Assembly: GCA_903828595.1 (NCBI GenBank)
Contig: CAIKMS010000016.1
Location: forward strand, 1 to 64,000
Source: an uncultured Pseudomonadota bacterium
GTDB lineage: Bacteria; Pseudomonadota; Gammaproteobacteria; Steroidobacterales; Steroidobacteraceae
DNA length: 64,000 nucleotides
Direction: 5' to 3'
Under the pieces are notes generated by a model, which saw nothing but the letters and a program-made list of their open reading frames with translations, was not told the DNA's origin and searched no databases. A program made the position numbers and the translations under genes. Below, one piece after another: positions 18,225-28,109 of this stretch. Every line of letters begins with the position of its first letter. The stretch's first letter is position 1.

Positions 18225-19841
18225 TTAATCTCCACCAAGGTGCAGTGTAGGCGCATCCGCCGTGCCGCTGAGTGCGTTGAGCAGGATCTGCGTTTGGGTA
18301 CCGGCAATGCCATCCACATTTAAGCGATGGCGTTGCTGAAAGTCTTCAACCTGGCGCGACAGAGCCGCATCATAAATATCCGATGGGTGAGCACTTTCCA
18401 CTTTGCCCTGCGCTCGCGCCAGGCTGTTTCGCAGCCATCGCACGTCAGCACCGTGCATACCCGGCACCAACGGCTTGCCGTCCTTGACCAACGGTCTCCA
18501 CAAAATCAGCGAGTCACCCAGCCAGTACTGGTTCAACTCGTTGAGATCAACGTCTATGCTGCTGGTCCCGGCAATCAGATGAGCCTTGGCATCGTTAAGA
18601 GCGCTTAAGACCACCTGGTGCTCGTGCCCGTCTAAATCCATCAACGCCAAAATCGCCGGATGATTGAGTTGGCGCAACTGAGCGATCGTGCCTTTTTGAG
18701 ACAAACACATGAGCCCTTGAGCTTGTGCCTGTTCACAGGGACGGCCTCGTTCAACGACCAGGCTGGAGTTCCATAGATTCATTAAGGCGCCAAAAGCCTG
18801 ATCAGTACCGGCTTCATTGGCATGCTGCACGAGAAAATGCCCTAAGTCCGGTGCGGGTGGAGTCGGCGCAGGAGTGGCCGGAGCGGGCAATGTGGTGTTC
18901 GAGGCCAGTGCGGCATGGGGTGCGACTTTAGGTGTCAGGTGGGCTAATTGCCAAATGCCCAGCGTTAGTAATACGGTGCCTAACAAACCAAAAGCCGTTG
19001 TGGCCCGCCATACCCAGGGGGCTGCAAAGGGATGGCCGTAGACTTCACCCGCCGCACGACGGACCAGACTTGCTGTCACTCGATGCTGATCATGCGTGAA
19101 TGCGCCTAGCAACGCCCGATCGGCAATCACATTGATGATGCGTGGAATGCCCTGTGAAAGACGATGCAGTTCACTGAGCGCGGCAGGCATGAAAATTTCA
19201 TTCGTCGCTCCGGCTACTTGCAGACGGTGCCGCACGTAAGCAACCGCTTCGACGCGCGATAACGGCTCTAAGTGATAGCGGCCGGTAATGCGTTGTGCTA
19301 ACTGTCGAAGGTCTTCGCGGTTAACCAGATCACGTAATTCTGGTTGCCCGACCAAGATGATCTGCAGGAGTTTACGCGTGGCCGTTTCGAGGTTGGTGAG
19401 CAGGCGAACCTGCTCGAGTACCTCAGCAGACAGTTGCTGGGCTTCGTCGACGATGACCACGACGCGCCGGTTGCGAGAATGGGCATCCAGTAGAAAGTGG
19501 TTGAGAATATCGATTTGTGCCTTAACGCTGCCACGCGCTGTTTCTGGCACCCAAAGATGCAACTCATCGCAAATCGCCTGAAGAAACTCTGACGGCGTGC
19601 AGTGCGGGTTTAAGATCAGGGCGACATCAGCATGTTCGGGTAATTGCGCCAGTAGGCTACGCACCACGGTGGTCTTGCCCGTGCCCACTTCTCCGGTAAG
19701 TTGTACAAATCCTCCGGCGTCATCGATCGCATAGAGCAGGTGCGCGAGCGCTTCAGCGTGACGGGCACTGAGATACAGGTAGCGCGGATCCGGCGTGATC
19801 GCGAACGGTTTATCCGCTAAGCCAAAAAAACGGGTGTACAT
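18225..19841 (-). CDS. gspA: General secretion pathway ATPase GspA/ExeA
   Basis: GspA is an AAA+ ATPase anchored in the inner membrane that reshapes peptidoglycan so the type II secretin can assemble. The 538 residues show Walker A GEVGTGKTT (50-58), Walker B VVVIVDEAQQL, one transmembrane segment near residues 275-295, a degenerate C39-peptidase-like region (about 325-440, with GLMCLSQKGTIAQLRQLN) and a C-terminal peptidoglycan-binding domain (GADVRWLRNSLARAQGK, VDGIAGTQTQ). dinB lies 40 bases upstream on the same strand, so all three may share a transcript. The other type II genes are not beside it. Confidence 0.93.
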   Translation of the reverse strand: MYTRFFGLADKPFAITPDPRYLYLSARHAEALAHLLYAIDDAGGFVQLTGEVGTGKTTVVRSLLAQLPEHADVALILNPHCTPSEFLQAICDELHLWVPETARGSVKAQIDILNHFLLDAHSRNRRVVVIVDEAQQLSAEVLEQVRLLTNLETATRKLLQIILVGQPELRDLVNREDLRQLAQRITGRYHLEPLSRVEAVAYVRHRLQVAGATNEIFMPAALSELHRLSQGIPRIINVIADRALLGAFTHDQHRVTASLVRRAAGEVYGHPFAAPWVWRATTAFGLLGTVLLTLGIWQLAHLTPKVAPHAALASNTTLPAPATPAPTPPAPDLGHFLVQHANEAGTDQAFGALMNLWNSSLVVERGRPCEQAQAQGLMCLSQKGTIAQLRQLNHPAILALMDLDGHEHQVVLSALNDAKAHLIAGTSSIDVDLNELNQYWLGDSLILWRPLVKDGKPLVPGMHGADVRWLRNSLARAQGKVESAHPSDIYDAALSRQVEDFQQRHRLNVDGIAGTQTQILLNALSGTADAPTLHLGGD

Positions 19842-19881
19842 GCGCTAATCATACCGCAGACGGGCAGGGTGGCTGCCGCAC

Positions 19882-21099
19882 CTAGGGGTCTGGCGGGGTT
19901 TTTGTGGGCAAAGCGCTCGCTCGAGTCACCGCGCCGGCGCCAAATCGGCCGCGGATGCCATCGAGTAACGGGTCCAGGCGCTTGGTAGCCTGTTGCCCAT
20001 TGGGTTGTGTATGGACTGATGACTCAATGGCCGCACTGGCAAAGAGGTCTAGCTGCGTAGCCGGCGCTAAGTCGCGTAGAGAAACACCCAGCAGACGCAC
20101 CTTGTCATCCGGCACCAAGGCCCGCCAGCTTTGCAGCAAATGCTGGGCGATTTGTGTGATCTGCCGGGTGTCATCCGTCGGCGGCGCAAAGGTGTGGCTG
20201 CGAGTTAGCGTCTGAAAGTCTGCCGTGCGAATCTTAACCGTGACGCAGCAGGTTACCAGCGCCTTATGGCGCAACCGGCTCGCCGCGCGGTCAGCAAGGC
20301 CCACGATTTCACGGCGCAGGGCTTCGGGTCGGTGCAGATCAACTGCAAAGGTCTCTTCAGCGCTTACCTGCTTTTCCTCCCAATCGCTGACTACCGCGCG
20401 ATCGTCCTGCCCACGAGCACGGGCTCTAATCGCGCTGGCATAACGACCGAACACGGGTTTTAGCTGCGCATCGGTGGCTTGTGACAAATCGCCACAGGTG
20501 GCTATACCTAAAGCCTCTAACTGGGCGGCCGTTTTTTTACCGATACCGTGTAAACGGTAAACCGGTAAGGCCCTAAATATTGCCGCTACCTGTGAATCTT
20601 CAATGATTCTTAAACCATTGGGTTTATCCATGTCTGAGGCGATCTTCGCGACCAGTTTGTTCGGACCGGCGCCTACCGAGGCACATAAACCGGTGGCCTC
20701 ATAAATGCGCTTTTTTATTTGTTCACCGATCGTGCGTGGGCTGCCGAACAAATTTAGTGAGGCACTGATATCCAGGTAGGCCTCATCCAGTGAGAGTCCT
20801 TCAATTTGTGGGGTGAACTGCTCAAAGACAGAAAACACCAATTCCGATACTTGCCGGTACCGCGCCATGCGTGGCGCTACGCACACCAGTTGCGGGCAAC
20901 GTCGTTTAGCTTCGCTCATAGGCATGGCTGAATGCACGCCAAAGCGACGCACCTCGTAACTGGCCGCTGCGACCACACCACGCCCGCCCATACCTCCAAC
21001 CACCAGGGGCAACCCAGCCAGAGACGGATTATCGCGCACCTCTACCGAGGCGTAGAAGGCATCCATATCCACGTGCAGAATGCAGCGCGAGCGACTCAC
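19882..21099 (-). CDS. dinB: DNA polymerase IV (Y-family)
   Basis: Pol IV performs error-prone bypass of DNA lesions. The 405-residue protein has the palm metal sites HVDMDAFYASVE (about 9-20) and LSLDEAYLDIS (about 103-113), the helix-hairpin-helix region LPVYRLHGIGKKTAAQLEALG and a little-finger domain ending with VRLLGVSLRDLAPATQLDLF, which contains the beta-clamp-like motif QLDLF. The length exceeds the usual 350 because of a C-terminal tail. No clear LexA box was seen upstream. Confidence 0.95.
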   Translation of the reverse strand: MSRSRCILHVDMDAFYASVEVRDNPSLAGLPLVVGGMGGRGVVAAASYEVRRFGVHSAMPMSEAKRRCPQLVCVAPRMARYRQVSELVFSVFEQFTPQIEGLSLDEAYLDISASLNLFGSPRTIGEQIKKRIYEATGLCASVGAGPNKLVAKIASDMDKPNGLRIIEDSQVAAIFRALPVYRLHGIGKKTAAQLEALGIATCGDLSQATDAQLKPVFGRYASAIRARARGQDDRAVVSDWEEKQVSAEETFAVDLHRPEALRREIVGLADRAASRLRHKALVTCCVTVKIRTADFQTLTRSHTFAPPTDDTRQITQIAQHLLQSWRALVPDDKVRLLGVSLRDLAPATQLDLFASAAIESSVHTQPNGQQATKRLDPLLDGIRGRFGAGAVTRASALPTKTPPDP

Positions 21100-21263
21100 T
21101 TTGGAAAAATCTCCTGGCCCACGGGTTAGTTTACTGGATGGTAACGCCTAGCCCGACACGCTGGCAGTTCACTCCACACAGATTGGAAGGTTAGCGTGGC
21201 GCTGGGTTCACAGGTTAAGGTGGTGTCTGGCTGTCATTTAACTTTAGAGCAAGGCAGAAAGCT

Positions 21264-23219
21264 ATGAGGTCAGTACCCGCGGTCGTGCTTGGTCAGCCCC
21301 TGCGTCGTGTGCTGGATGGCAGTACGGATGACTTGCTAACCGCCGGCTTAGGGGCCAGCGGACTGCGCGGACCACCACCGACCTTCGTCAATCCGTTGCA
21401 ACCTACAGCTACCGAATTACGCAGGCGCGCTATCTATCAGGCCTATCGGGGTCTGTTAGACGTCTCTGACGCCGGTGGATTCACGCGATTGTACGGACCA
21501 GACAGTTCACTGGGCATCGCCGGGGTCGAATACCTGATTGCAGTGCAGACACCGGAGGGTCGGGGTACCACAACCGTATGCCTGCAAATTCCCTATAGTT
21601 TTGATGTAACTCGTCCTTTGCTACTTGCCGTGGCGTCATCCGGCTCACGAGGTGTCTACGGCGGCTTGCCTACTGCCGGTGAGTGGGGGCTACGTAAAGG
21701 CGCCGCGGTCGTTCATACCGATAAAGGTACGGGTAACGGGGCGTGGGATGTGGATCGTCAGCGGGGCTGGCGCATTGATGGTCGTTGCTCGGACGATGCC
21801 AGTGATCCGTTGCAGATTTGGGTGCCGCCGACGGATGCGCGCCTGAACGACTTACCAGCGCACTCTATATTATTTAAACATGCGCAAAGCGGTCTGAACG
21901 TCGAGTCACGCTGGGGTATTTATTTGCTGCAGGCTATTCAGGTGGCGTTGCAGTTGTTATCGCAAGAACGGGCGAGCAGTCAGGCATTCACCGCGGATAA
22001 CACCTTGATTCTGGCAGCCGGCGTCTCCAACGGAGGCGCCACAGTTCTGCGCGCGATGGAGGCTGATGGCGGTGCGGTGATTGATGGTGCCGTCGTTTCA
22101 GAGCCCAATGCCGTGCTAGGGCGTCGGACGGAAGGCTTGGAACTGGCCAGTGGTGGCCTGCGATGGCAGGCCCGCGGTTTTGGCTTGTATGACTACGCCA
22201 ATCTACATTACCTGCTGCAACCTGCGGCCGTACTCGCTGAGCACGATCCTACCGCGCCCTTCGCCGCCACCACGATGGCGCAACGATCTCAGCACGAACA
22301 GTGGTGCCTGCAGTTACAGGAGCAGGGAATTCTTCAGGCTGGCTCTATAGCCAACGGGGCCAGTCAGGCGCGTCAGTTATTGCTGGATGCGGGCATGCAG
22401 GCATCGGGCTTGGCGTTGGGTCACTTCAATTTAGCAGCCGGGCTCTGGCCCTCCGTAACGCTGACCTATGCCGCTGCATACGGTCGCTTAAAGCCTCAGG
22501 AGATGCCTTACGGATCCGGCTTTGCGATGGCCGATGAAAAGGGACTGCCGCGCCGGATGTCCGACCAAGAAGCCGCTGCCTTTTGGTGTGATGCCTCAGG
22601 AATTGCTCCCACGGCGGGCTGCGCTGTGATGGCTGAAGGCGCTGATGGCATGCGCTGTGCGCAGCCCTACGGTCGCTTTGCTTGGGCTTTGGCTTTTGCG
22701 CCGGATCGAATGGCTGATTCAGCGCGGATTAGCCGCCAAGCGCGGCTGGATCTTAGTCTGTCGATGCGCATCACTGAAGGCCACGAGGCCTGTCTGATGA
22801 AGGGCGCACTCGGTACGCGCCCGGTGATCATGTTGCATGGTCGTGCCGATGGTTTGATTCCCGTAAATCATTCATCGCGAGCCTACTACGCGGTGAACCA
22901 GGCGCAGGAGGGGCCGTCTGGCTTACGCTATTACGAGTTAATTCACGGCCAGCATTTTGACGGGCTTTTAGGCCTATCGGAGTTTGCCTGCCGCTACGTA
23001 CCGTTGCAGCCGTGGATAGGACGGAGCCTGGATCGAGTCTATGACCGCTTGAGGGGAGGACCCGCACTGCCACCCAGTCAGGTTTTGCGCACCTTGCCGC
23101 GCGAGCAAAGTGCCGCGGGTCTTGCTGATTTGCACAACGATCATTTGGGTCAGTGGCGCGACGCGCCGGACGATGACACGATTGAATTTAAGGACCATAC
23201 GCTGCACGTGCCCCTCTAG
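21264..23219 (+). CDS. D-(-)-3-hydroxybutyrate oligomer hydrolase
   Basis: A 651-residue member of the 3HB-oligomer hydrolase family, which releases monomers from short poly(3-hydroxybutyrate) chains. The nucleophile is Ser255 in AAGVSNGGATVLRA. Conserved blocks include SSGSRGVYGGLPTAGEWGLRKGAAVVHTDKGTGNG near residue 130, and a late block VIMLHGRADGLIPVNHSSRAYY that supplies the acid, with the likely His in LIHGQHFDGLLG. There is no obvious signal peptide, which favours an intracellular enzyme (PhaY-type in Ralstonia terms). No PHA synthase or depolymerase lies nearby. It ends 4 bases from convergent oxyR. Confidence 0.88.
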   Translation: MRSVPAVVLGQPLRRVLDGSTDDLLTAGLGASGLRGPPPTFVNPLQPTATELRRRAIYQAYRGLLDVSDAGGFTRLYGPDSSLGIAGVEYLIAVQTPEGRGTTTVCLQIPYSFDVTRPLLLAVASSGSRGVYGGLPTAGEWGLRKGAAVVHTDKGTGNGAWDVDRQRGWRIDGRCSDDASDPLQIWVPPTDARLNDLPAHSILFKHAQSGLNVESRWGIYLLQAIQVALQLLSQERASSQAFTADNTLILAAGVSNGGATVLRAMEADGGAVIDGAVVSEPNAVLGRRTEGLELASGGLRWQARGFGLYDYANLHYLLQPAAVLAEHDPTAPFAATTMAQRSQHEQWCLQLQEQGILQAGSIANGASQARQLLLDAGMQASGLALGHFNLAAGLWPSVTLTYAAAYGRLKPQEMPYGSGFAMADEKGLPRRMSDQEAAAFWCDASGIAPTAGCAVMAEGADGMRCAQPYGRFAWALAFAPDRMADSARISRQARLDLSLSMRITEGHEACLMKGALGTRPVIMLHGRADGLIPVNHSSRAYYAVNQAQEGPSGLRYYELIHGQHFDGLLGLSEFACRYVPLQPWIGRSLDRVYDRLRGGPALPPSQVLRTLPREQSAAGLADLHNDHLGQWRDAPDDDTIEFKDHTLHVPL

Positions 23220-23223
23220 GGGC

Positions 23224-24117
23224 TTAGTCTTTACTGCCGCCCCGCGCCAAAATGTTTGCGACCGCCTTAATGGCCACCTCGCGTGACGAGGAGCGACGCC
23301 AAAGGGCACCAATACGCCGAGTAGGCTGAGGCTTGGCAAAGGGGCGGATGACGGGGTTTTTGCTATTGGCGAACGGGCCGCGCGTCGACAGGCGGGGTAA
23401 CAAAGTGATGCCGGCACCCGATCCCACCATTTGCCGCAAAGTTTCCAGGCTGGTGGCGCGAAAATCCTGGGGTTCGTGCGCATTGACCGCGCCACAGACC
23501 TCTAGAGCCTGATCCCGTAAGCAGTGCCCGTCCTCCAGTAACAGGAGGGTTTCGCCGTCCAAATCCTCGCGCCGGAGCTGGGTTTTGCTGGCTAAACGAT
23601 GGCCCGGTGGTAACGCGACCATGAAGGCCTCATCGAAGAGCACCTGCTCTTGGTAGACACCCAGGTCCGGCAAGAGAGCCAGTACAGCCATGTCGATGTG
23701 GCCATCACGCAGATGGGCCATAAGGTCAGTAGTCTGGTATTCATAGAGCATGAGCTGTAGCCGCGGCAATTCCTTTCGCAAAGAAGCCGCCACTAGAGGC
23801 AACAAATAGGGCCCTAGCGTGGGTATAAATCCCACTTTAAGCTTTCCCGAGAGAGGATCACGAGCCAGTTTTGCCACATCGGTCATTGCCTCGACGTCCT
23901 GCAGGATGCGCCGAGCTCGCGCCACTACCTGCTGTCCGCCTTCGGTGAGCGCCACGTTGCGTGGCTGGCGCTCCACGAGTGCTATGCCGAGCTGATCTTC
24001 GAGCTTCTTGATTTGCGCTGAGAGTGTGGGCTGACTGACATGGCACTGTTCGGCCGCACGGCCGAAGTGGCGCGCGTCTGCCAGTGCAACCAAGTATTTT
24101 AAATCGCGTAGGTTCAT
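23224..24117 (-). CDS. oxyR: Hydrogen peroxide-sensing LysR regulator OxyR
   Basis: OxyR activates antioxidant genes when peroxide forms an internal disulphide. The protein starts MNLRDLKYLVALADARHFGR, with the LysR helix-turn-helix in residues 1-60. Cys199 and Cys208 lie in EDGHCLRDQALEVC, exactly the numbering of the Escherichia coli redox pair. Length is 297 residues from ATG 24117; three further residues are possible from 24126. It is divergent from a Nudix hydrolase gene, with about 130 bases between the chosen starts. Confidence 0.94.
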   Translation of the reverse strand: MNLRDLKYLVALADARHFGRAAEQCHVSQPTLSAQIKKLEDQLGIALVERQPRNVALTEGGQQVVARARRILQDVEAMTDVAKLARDPLSGKLKVGFIPTLGPYLLPLVAASLRKELPRLQLMLYEYQTTDLMAHLRDGHIDMAVLALLPDLGVYQEQVLFDEAFMVALPPGHRLASKTQLRREDLDGETLLLLEDGHCLRDQALEVCGAVNAHEPQDFRATSLETLRQMVGSGAGITLLPRLSTRGPFANSKNPVIRPFAKPQPTRRIGALWRRSSSREVAIKAVANILARGGSKD

Positions 24118-24247
24118 AGGCCTCAAAGATCCTTAAAAGCAGCACGCTATGCAGGGTAACGCGGCTGCCGACATCTTACGCCGCTTGGCGGCGCAGGATC
24201 TGGCCTGCTGTCACCCTGTTTGGCTGTCCAGCACCTATACTAGAGGC

Positions 24248-24694
24248 GTGTTTGATCTCAATAAAAAGCGTGCGGCGGGTGTGGCCGTGGTTCACGATCC
24301 GGCCGGTGAGCGTCGGTATCTGATCCTGCGCGCCTTTCGTAACTGGGATTTACCCAAAGGCCGCCTCGAACCGGGCGAGACCGCTTGGCAAGCCGCGGTG
24401 CGCGAAACTCGTGAGGAGACCGGTCTGGTTGACCTGTCCTTTCACTGGGGCGATCAACATTTAGATACGGAGCCTTACGCTGGCGGCAAGGTTGTGCGGT
24501 TTTTTGTGGCGGAGGTGCGTGAGCGTACCGTTAGCCTCCAGGCCAATCCGCAATCCGGCCGCGCTGAGCATCATGAGTATCGCTGGGTTACTTTAGATGA
24601 AGGATTGCGTCTGACGGCACCGCGGTTACAGCGAGTACTGCATTGGGCTGATGGTCTGGTTACCGAGCGTATTAAAGCGACGGGCGCGATCTAA
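24248..24694 (+). CDS. Nudix hydrolase (Ap4A-hydrolase type)
   Basis: A Nudix enzyme that hydrolyses a nucleoside diphosphate linked to another group, probably a diadenosine polyphosphate. The Nudix box is complete: G-x5-E-x7-RETREETGL inside GRLEPGETAWQAAV and what follows. The start NKKRAAGVAVVHDP and the segment NWDLPKGRLEPGE fit the Ap4A-hydrolase branch. GTG 24248 gives 148 residues, the usual size, with TAGAGG upstream; an in-frame ATG at 24149 would add 33 residues without family similarity. Confidence 0.85.
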   Translation: MFDLNKKRAAGVAVVHDPAGERRYLILRAFRNWDLPKGRLEPGETAWQAAVRETREETGLVDLSFHWGDQHLDTEPYAGGKVVRFFVAEVRERTVSLQANPQSGRAEHHEYRWVTLDEGLRLTAPRLQRVLHWADGLVTERIKATGAI

Positions 24695-24891
24695 CGCCGA
24701 CTTGGCGGCGTGAGTTGCCCAAGCGCTGGTCAATTAGTCGCAATCGCTGCTGCGCAGCAGGTGCTTGAGCGCTTAGCGTGTCATAACCTTCATGGTTTCT
24801 TAATCTTAACGCACTGGCAGTGCAATGCTTCATCGTTACTCTAAAGACACTGTAGATCGACTCGCGATAGACAGTGCCAAGGGGGCCACCG

Positions 24892-25110
24892 ATGAGTACT
24901 GCATCCAGCTTGAACGAAGTAGCGCGAACTCAGTGTGCTCACACTGATTCCACCGGCGTGCTCAACGTGAATAGCGGCATGCCCGCAGACCCCTACGCCC
25001 GCTGGCACGGTTTTATGCAAACCGCGGTCATTAAGAACGGTGTCATGGTGAACGTGGCTAATTTCTTGAACCAGCGGGTGAGCTCCGCTTGGGGTAACGC
25101 CGCACCTTAA
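24892..25110 (+). CDS. Small hypothetical protein
   Basis: A 72-residue protein from ATG 24892 with AAGGGGG about 8 bases upstream. No signal peptide, membrane segment or family is visible. The C-terminal half (WHGFMQTAVIKNGVMVNVANFLNQRVSSAW) could be one amphipathic helix plus strand. The good ribosome site and codon use support it as real, but it could be a chance frame. Confidence 0.5.
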   Translation: MSTASSLNEVARTQCAHTDSTGVLNVNSGMPADPYARWHGFMQTAVIKNGVMVNVANFLNQRVSSAWGNAAP

Positions 25111-25122
25111 GCGCCTGCGCAG

Positions 25123-25617
25123 TCAGGCAGGGGCGTGTTTTAAACGCCTCAGCAAATACCAAACCACCCCGACGTTGAGTACCAGCACCCATAGAACGGT
25201 CGGTCGACGGTGAGTCAACACCTCGTACAGCTCAACCGGGATCAGCAGCGAAGTCACTGCCACCGTTAAGTATTCGGCCCAGCGCAGTCCACGCCACAAT
25301 CCGTATCCCTCCAGAACTAAAATCCCCGCGGCGAGCGTTGATCCCACGCTCAACGCCTGCAGGTGCAGGGGACCTAGTCCATTGGCGCGCTCCAGGACTT
25401 GGCTCAGCGCGTATTGCAGCCATTCGCTACGTAGGCTTTTGATCCAGGATTCGATCTGCAGCGCCACCCCAGGGTCCAGCATTCTTGCAAAGCCCCAAGC
25501 CGTAGCCAGCAATAAGGCAGCCTTGATCAGCTTAAAAAGGGCGACCAATCGCAGCCACGGATCCGCACGGGATGACGCGGTGTTGGCCTGGCGACAGAGT
25601 GGGGTTTGCGAGGACAA
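25123..25617 (-). CDS. DUF2127 family membrane protein
   Basis: A 164-residue membrane protein with four hydrophobic segments. The start of the domain (LRLVALFKLIKAALLLATAWGF), the segment LEGYGLWRGLRWAEYLTV and the end VELYEVLTHRRPTVLWVLVLNV match DUF2127. The function is unknown. The likely start is TTG at 25617; the first 22 residues are not conserved. It ends 12 bases from the convergent small gene. Confidence 0.82.
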   Translation of the reverse strand: MSSQTPLCRQANTASSRADPWLRLVALFKLIKAALLLATAWGFARMLDPGVALQIESWIKSLRSEWLQYALSQVLERANGLGPLHLQALSVGSTLAAGILVLEGYGLWRGLRWAEYLTVAVTSLLIPVELYEVLTHRRPTVLWVLVLNVGVVWYLLRRLKHAPA

Positions 25618-25703
25618 CGGCCGGCCTCCAGCCTATGCGTAATCATCAGGTTCAAGCATAGAACAACTGCCCCGGATGAGTTCGTAAGACTCGTCCAGAA
25701 CAG

Positions 25704-26660
25704 TCAATCCACCCGGCCGCTACGCCCGCCGGCTGCCCAGACTCCTAAATGGGCGGCCAGTTGGTCCAGTCCACGCTGACGGGATTGAAGGGCACTCCAT
25801 GCGGTATGTGGCGTGATAATCACCCGCGTCAGGTCTGCCGCCAGCAACGGGTTTCCCTTTAGGGGCGGCTCTTCGGCGAGAACGTCGATACCAGCACCAC
25901 CCAAGCGATGCGCTCGTAGAGCTTTGGCCAGGGCCTGTGCATCGACCAACCCGCCGCGTGCAGTATTGATGAGTATCGCCGTGGGCTTCATCAAGGCGAG
26001 CTGTGCCGTACCGATGAGGTGACGTGTAGCTTCATTGAGTGGGCAGTGCAGGCTTAACACATCCACCAAAGGAAGCATCTGTTCAAGGTCCATACGGCCC
26101 GCTTCGCGCGCACCGCCGGGCCGGTTTGCCACCAGCACGTTCATGCCAAAAGCACGCGCCAGATTCGCTACCGCTTGGCCCAAATGACCGTAGCCGACAA
26201 TTCCGAAATTTAGGCCGCTCAATTCCCGTACCGGGTAATCCGGTACGTTAAAAGGATCATGCTGCCATACGCCTTTTTTAAGATCCCGATCGTAATCTAT
26301 CAGATGGTGCGTCAATGCGAGGAGCGTGGCGAATACGTGTTGTGCAACCGATGGCGTGCAGTAGTCGACAATATTGATGACGGCAATGCCCCGGCTACGA
26401 GCGTGCGCGATATCAATATGATTTGTCCCTGTTGAAGTGGTCGCAATACAACGAAGTTTGGGCGCTTGTTCCATGGTCGCCGCGCTCACAGGGTGGCTGT
26501 TCACCATGAGCACTTCAACATCCGCGACTCGAGCCTGCAGATCCGAAGGTTGCGTATGCGAATAACAGTGCAGCAGTGGCAGCACGGTCTTTAGGCTCGA
26601 CAGGTCAAGCTCGTCGGGCGCGCCAACGCTTCCGTAATCTAAAAATACTGCGCTTAACAT
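25704..26660 (-). CDS. NAD-dependent D-2-hydroxyacid dehydrogenase (glycerate dehydrogenase-like)
   Basis: A 318-residue enzyme reducing a 2-keto acid to a D-2-hydroxyacid or the reverse; hydroxypyruvate/glycerate is the best guess. The Rossmann motif is GIVGYGHLGQAVANLARAFG. The catalytic Arg lies in NTARGGLVDAQAL, the Glu in GIDVLAEEPP and the His in ITPHTAWSALQSRQRG. AGGAG precedes ATG 26660 by about 10 bases. It is divergent from yjdM across about 140 bases. Confidence 0.92.
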   Translation of the reverse strand: MLSAVFLDYGSVGAPDELDLSSLKTVLPLLHCYSHTQPSDLQARVADVEVLMVNSHPVSAATMEQAPKLRCIATTSTGTNHIDIAHARSRGIAVINIVDYCTPSVAQHVFATLLALTHHLIDYDRDLKKGVWQHDPFNVPDYPVRELSGLNFGIVGYGHLGQAVANLARAFGMNVLVANRPGGAREAGRMDLEQMLPLVDVLSLHCPLNEATRHLIGTAQLALMKPTAILINTARGGLVDAQALAKALRAHRLGGAGIDVLAEEPPLKGNPLLAADLTRVIITPHTAWSALQSRQRGLDQLAAHLGVWAAGGRSGRVD

Positions 26661-26801
26661 TTTAAAAATTCTCCTGCTCCAACTTGCCTGACTAAATCAA
26701 TCGAGCCGAAAGTTATAATTACTAAGACACGTACTTTAATTCGCTAACATCTTAGCTGCTATCATTAACTCAGGCGAGAATGCCGCGAAGAAACAGTACG
26801 T

Positions 26802-27155
26802 ATGTTGGATACTTTACCGCCCTGCCCACAATGTGAATCCGCGCTTACCTACCAAGATCAAGACAAGTTGGTCTGTCCGGAGTGTGCGCACGAGTGGGTC
26901 ATCCCTGTAGCTGGCTCTCAAGCTGGTTTTATTGAGGAAGAAACCGTATTCAAAGATGCCAACGGTAATGTCCTCGTGGAGGGTGATTCCGTAACGGTTA
27001 TCAAGGACCTCAAGGTCAAAGGTGCCAGTTCAGTTTTGAAAGCCGGAACCAAGGTCAAGAGCATTCGCCTAGTTGCCGGTGATCACAACATTGATTGTCG
27101 TATCGAAGGCTTCGGCGCCATGAAGTTGAAGTCTGAATTTGTCCGCAAGGCCTAG
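26802..27155 (+). CDS. yjdM: YjdM/PhnA family zinc-ribbon protein
   Basis: A 117-residue protein nearly collinear with Escherichia coli YjdM (once named PhnA). An N-terminal zinc ribbon uses CPQC and CPEC (residues about 7-10 and 24-27), followed by the family block [24 protein letters not shown] and the C-terminal [22 protein letters not shown]. The old phosphonate label is not supported by enzymology that I know of. The gene is monocistronic and convergent with the TauE/SafE gene. Confidence 0.93.
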   Translation: MLDTLPPCPQCESALTYQDQDKLVCPECAHEWVIPVAGSQAGFIEEETVFKDANGNVLVEGDSVTVIKDLKVKGASSVLKAGTKVKSIRLVAGDHNIDCRIEGFGAMKLKSEFVRKA

Positions 27156-27206
27156 GTAACTGCTATCGAGCATTCCGCAGGCTTTGCGTATCAACGCCGA
27201 TCTTTC

Positions 27207-28109
27207 CTAGGGGTGAGCCTCAAGTTTTTGATCAGCTGAAATAGGCTCTACTTCACCGGATGAACGCAGCATGGAAATAGCAGCGAATACGATGACCACA
27301 ATCACGAACCAGCGCATGACACTTAAGTGTTCGGAAATCAGGCTAACCAACGGGAATGCACAGAGTGTGCCTAGCAAACCGCCTAGGGTCAGGCCCACCG
27401 CGCAGCTTTGGGAAAAGCGACCTGTTCTGAGAAAGCCCATCGCAGCGACCGGTATTAATACACCATCGCTGCCAATCATGATGGGATAGGCGGCAATAGG
27501 ATGCATGCCCAACAACCCAAGCAACACCATGCTTGGCGCATAGTTGCCTATACCTATACACATCAAGCCGCCCAAAATAAAATTAGCTGCGACTGCAACG
27601 ACAAATCGCCAGCCCGTAAGCCCCATAGCAGTCCCTGCCGGGGCGAGGATGCCTAAGCCTGTCATTGCAAAAAACCCGGCGGCAATTAATAGCGCGAAGC
27701 CCATAAATATTTGGATACCTCGGCGCGGCATACGACTGACTAGCCCTGCGCCTACCCACGCTCCAAAGCCTGAACTGATCACCATGCTGGCTAGCAGTAC
27801 CGGCTCTACACCAACCGCGCCGAAGAAAAGTAGAGATCCTAAAAAAGATGGCAAAAAACTGCCCACATTCAGCGTGCCTGGGATCAGTGCATCATCTGGA
27901 GTGCCACGAAGCTTGAAAGCGGCGGTGATTTGCGCGAACGAACCGATGCCTAAGGTATCCAAAAAATTAGCAACAAATCCAATGACTCCATCACCAAAGG
28001 AAAACTTCATTTCCTTCAATACAGGCAGGATGCGCGGCAGCCAGACCAATAAAGCCGCCACATTTACAACCACCAGAACCGCGTACAGGATGAAGCTGGC
28101 GGTTGTCAT
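27207..28109 (-). CDS. TauE/SafE (DUF81) family sulphite/sulphonate exporter-like permease
   Basis: A 300-residue integral membrane protein with eight or nine hydrophobic segments. The repeats GDGVIGFVANFLDTLGIGSF and GGLMCIGIGNYAPSMVLLGLLGM are typical of TauE/SafE proteins, which move sulphite, sulphoacetate or other organic anions. The same-strand neighbours are yajQ, a GNAT gene and, further off, cysB; a link to sulphur metabolism is tempting but is only context. Confidence 0.87.
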   Translation of the reverse strand: MTTASFILYAVLVVVNVAALLVWLPRILPVLKEMKFSFGDGVIGFVANFLDTLGIGSFAQITAAFKLRGTPDDALIPGTLNVGSFLPSFLGSLLFFGAVGVEPVLLASMVISSGFGAWVGAGLVSRMPRRGIQIFMGFALLIAAGFFAMTGLGILAPAGTAMGLTGWRFVVAVAANFILGGLMCIGIGNYAPSMVLLGLLGMHPIAAYPIMIGSDGVLIPVAAMGFLRTGRFSQSCAVGLTLGGLLGTLCAFPLVSLISEHLSVMRWFVIVVIVFAAISMLRSSGEVEPISADQKLEAHP

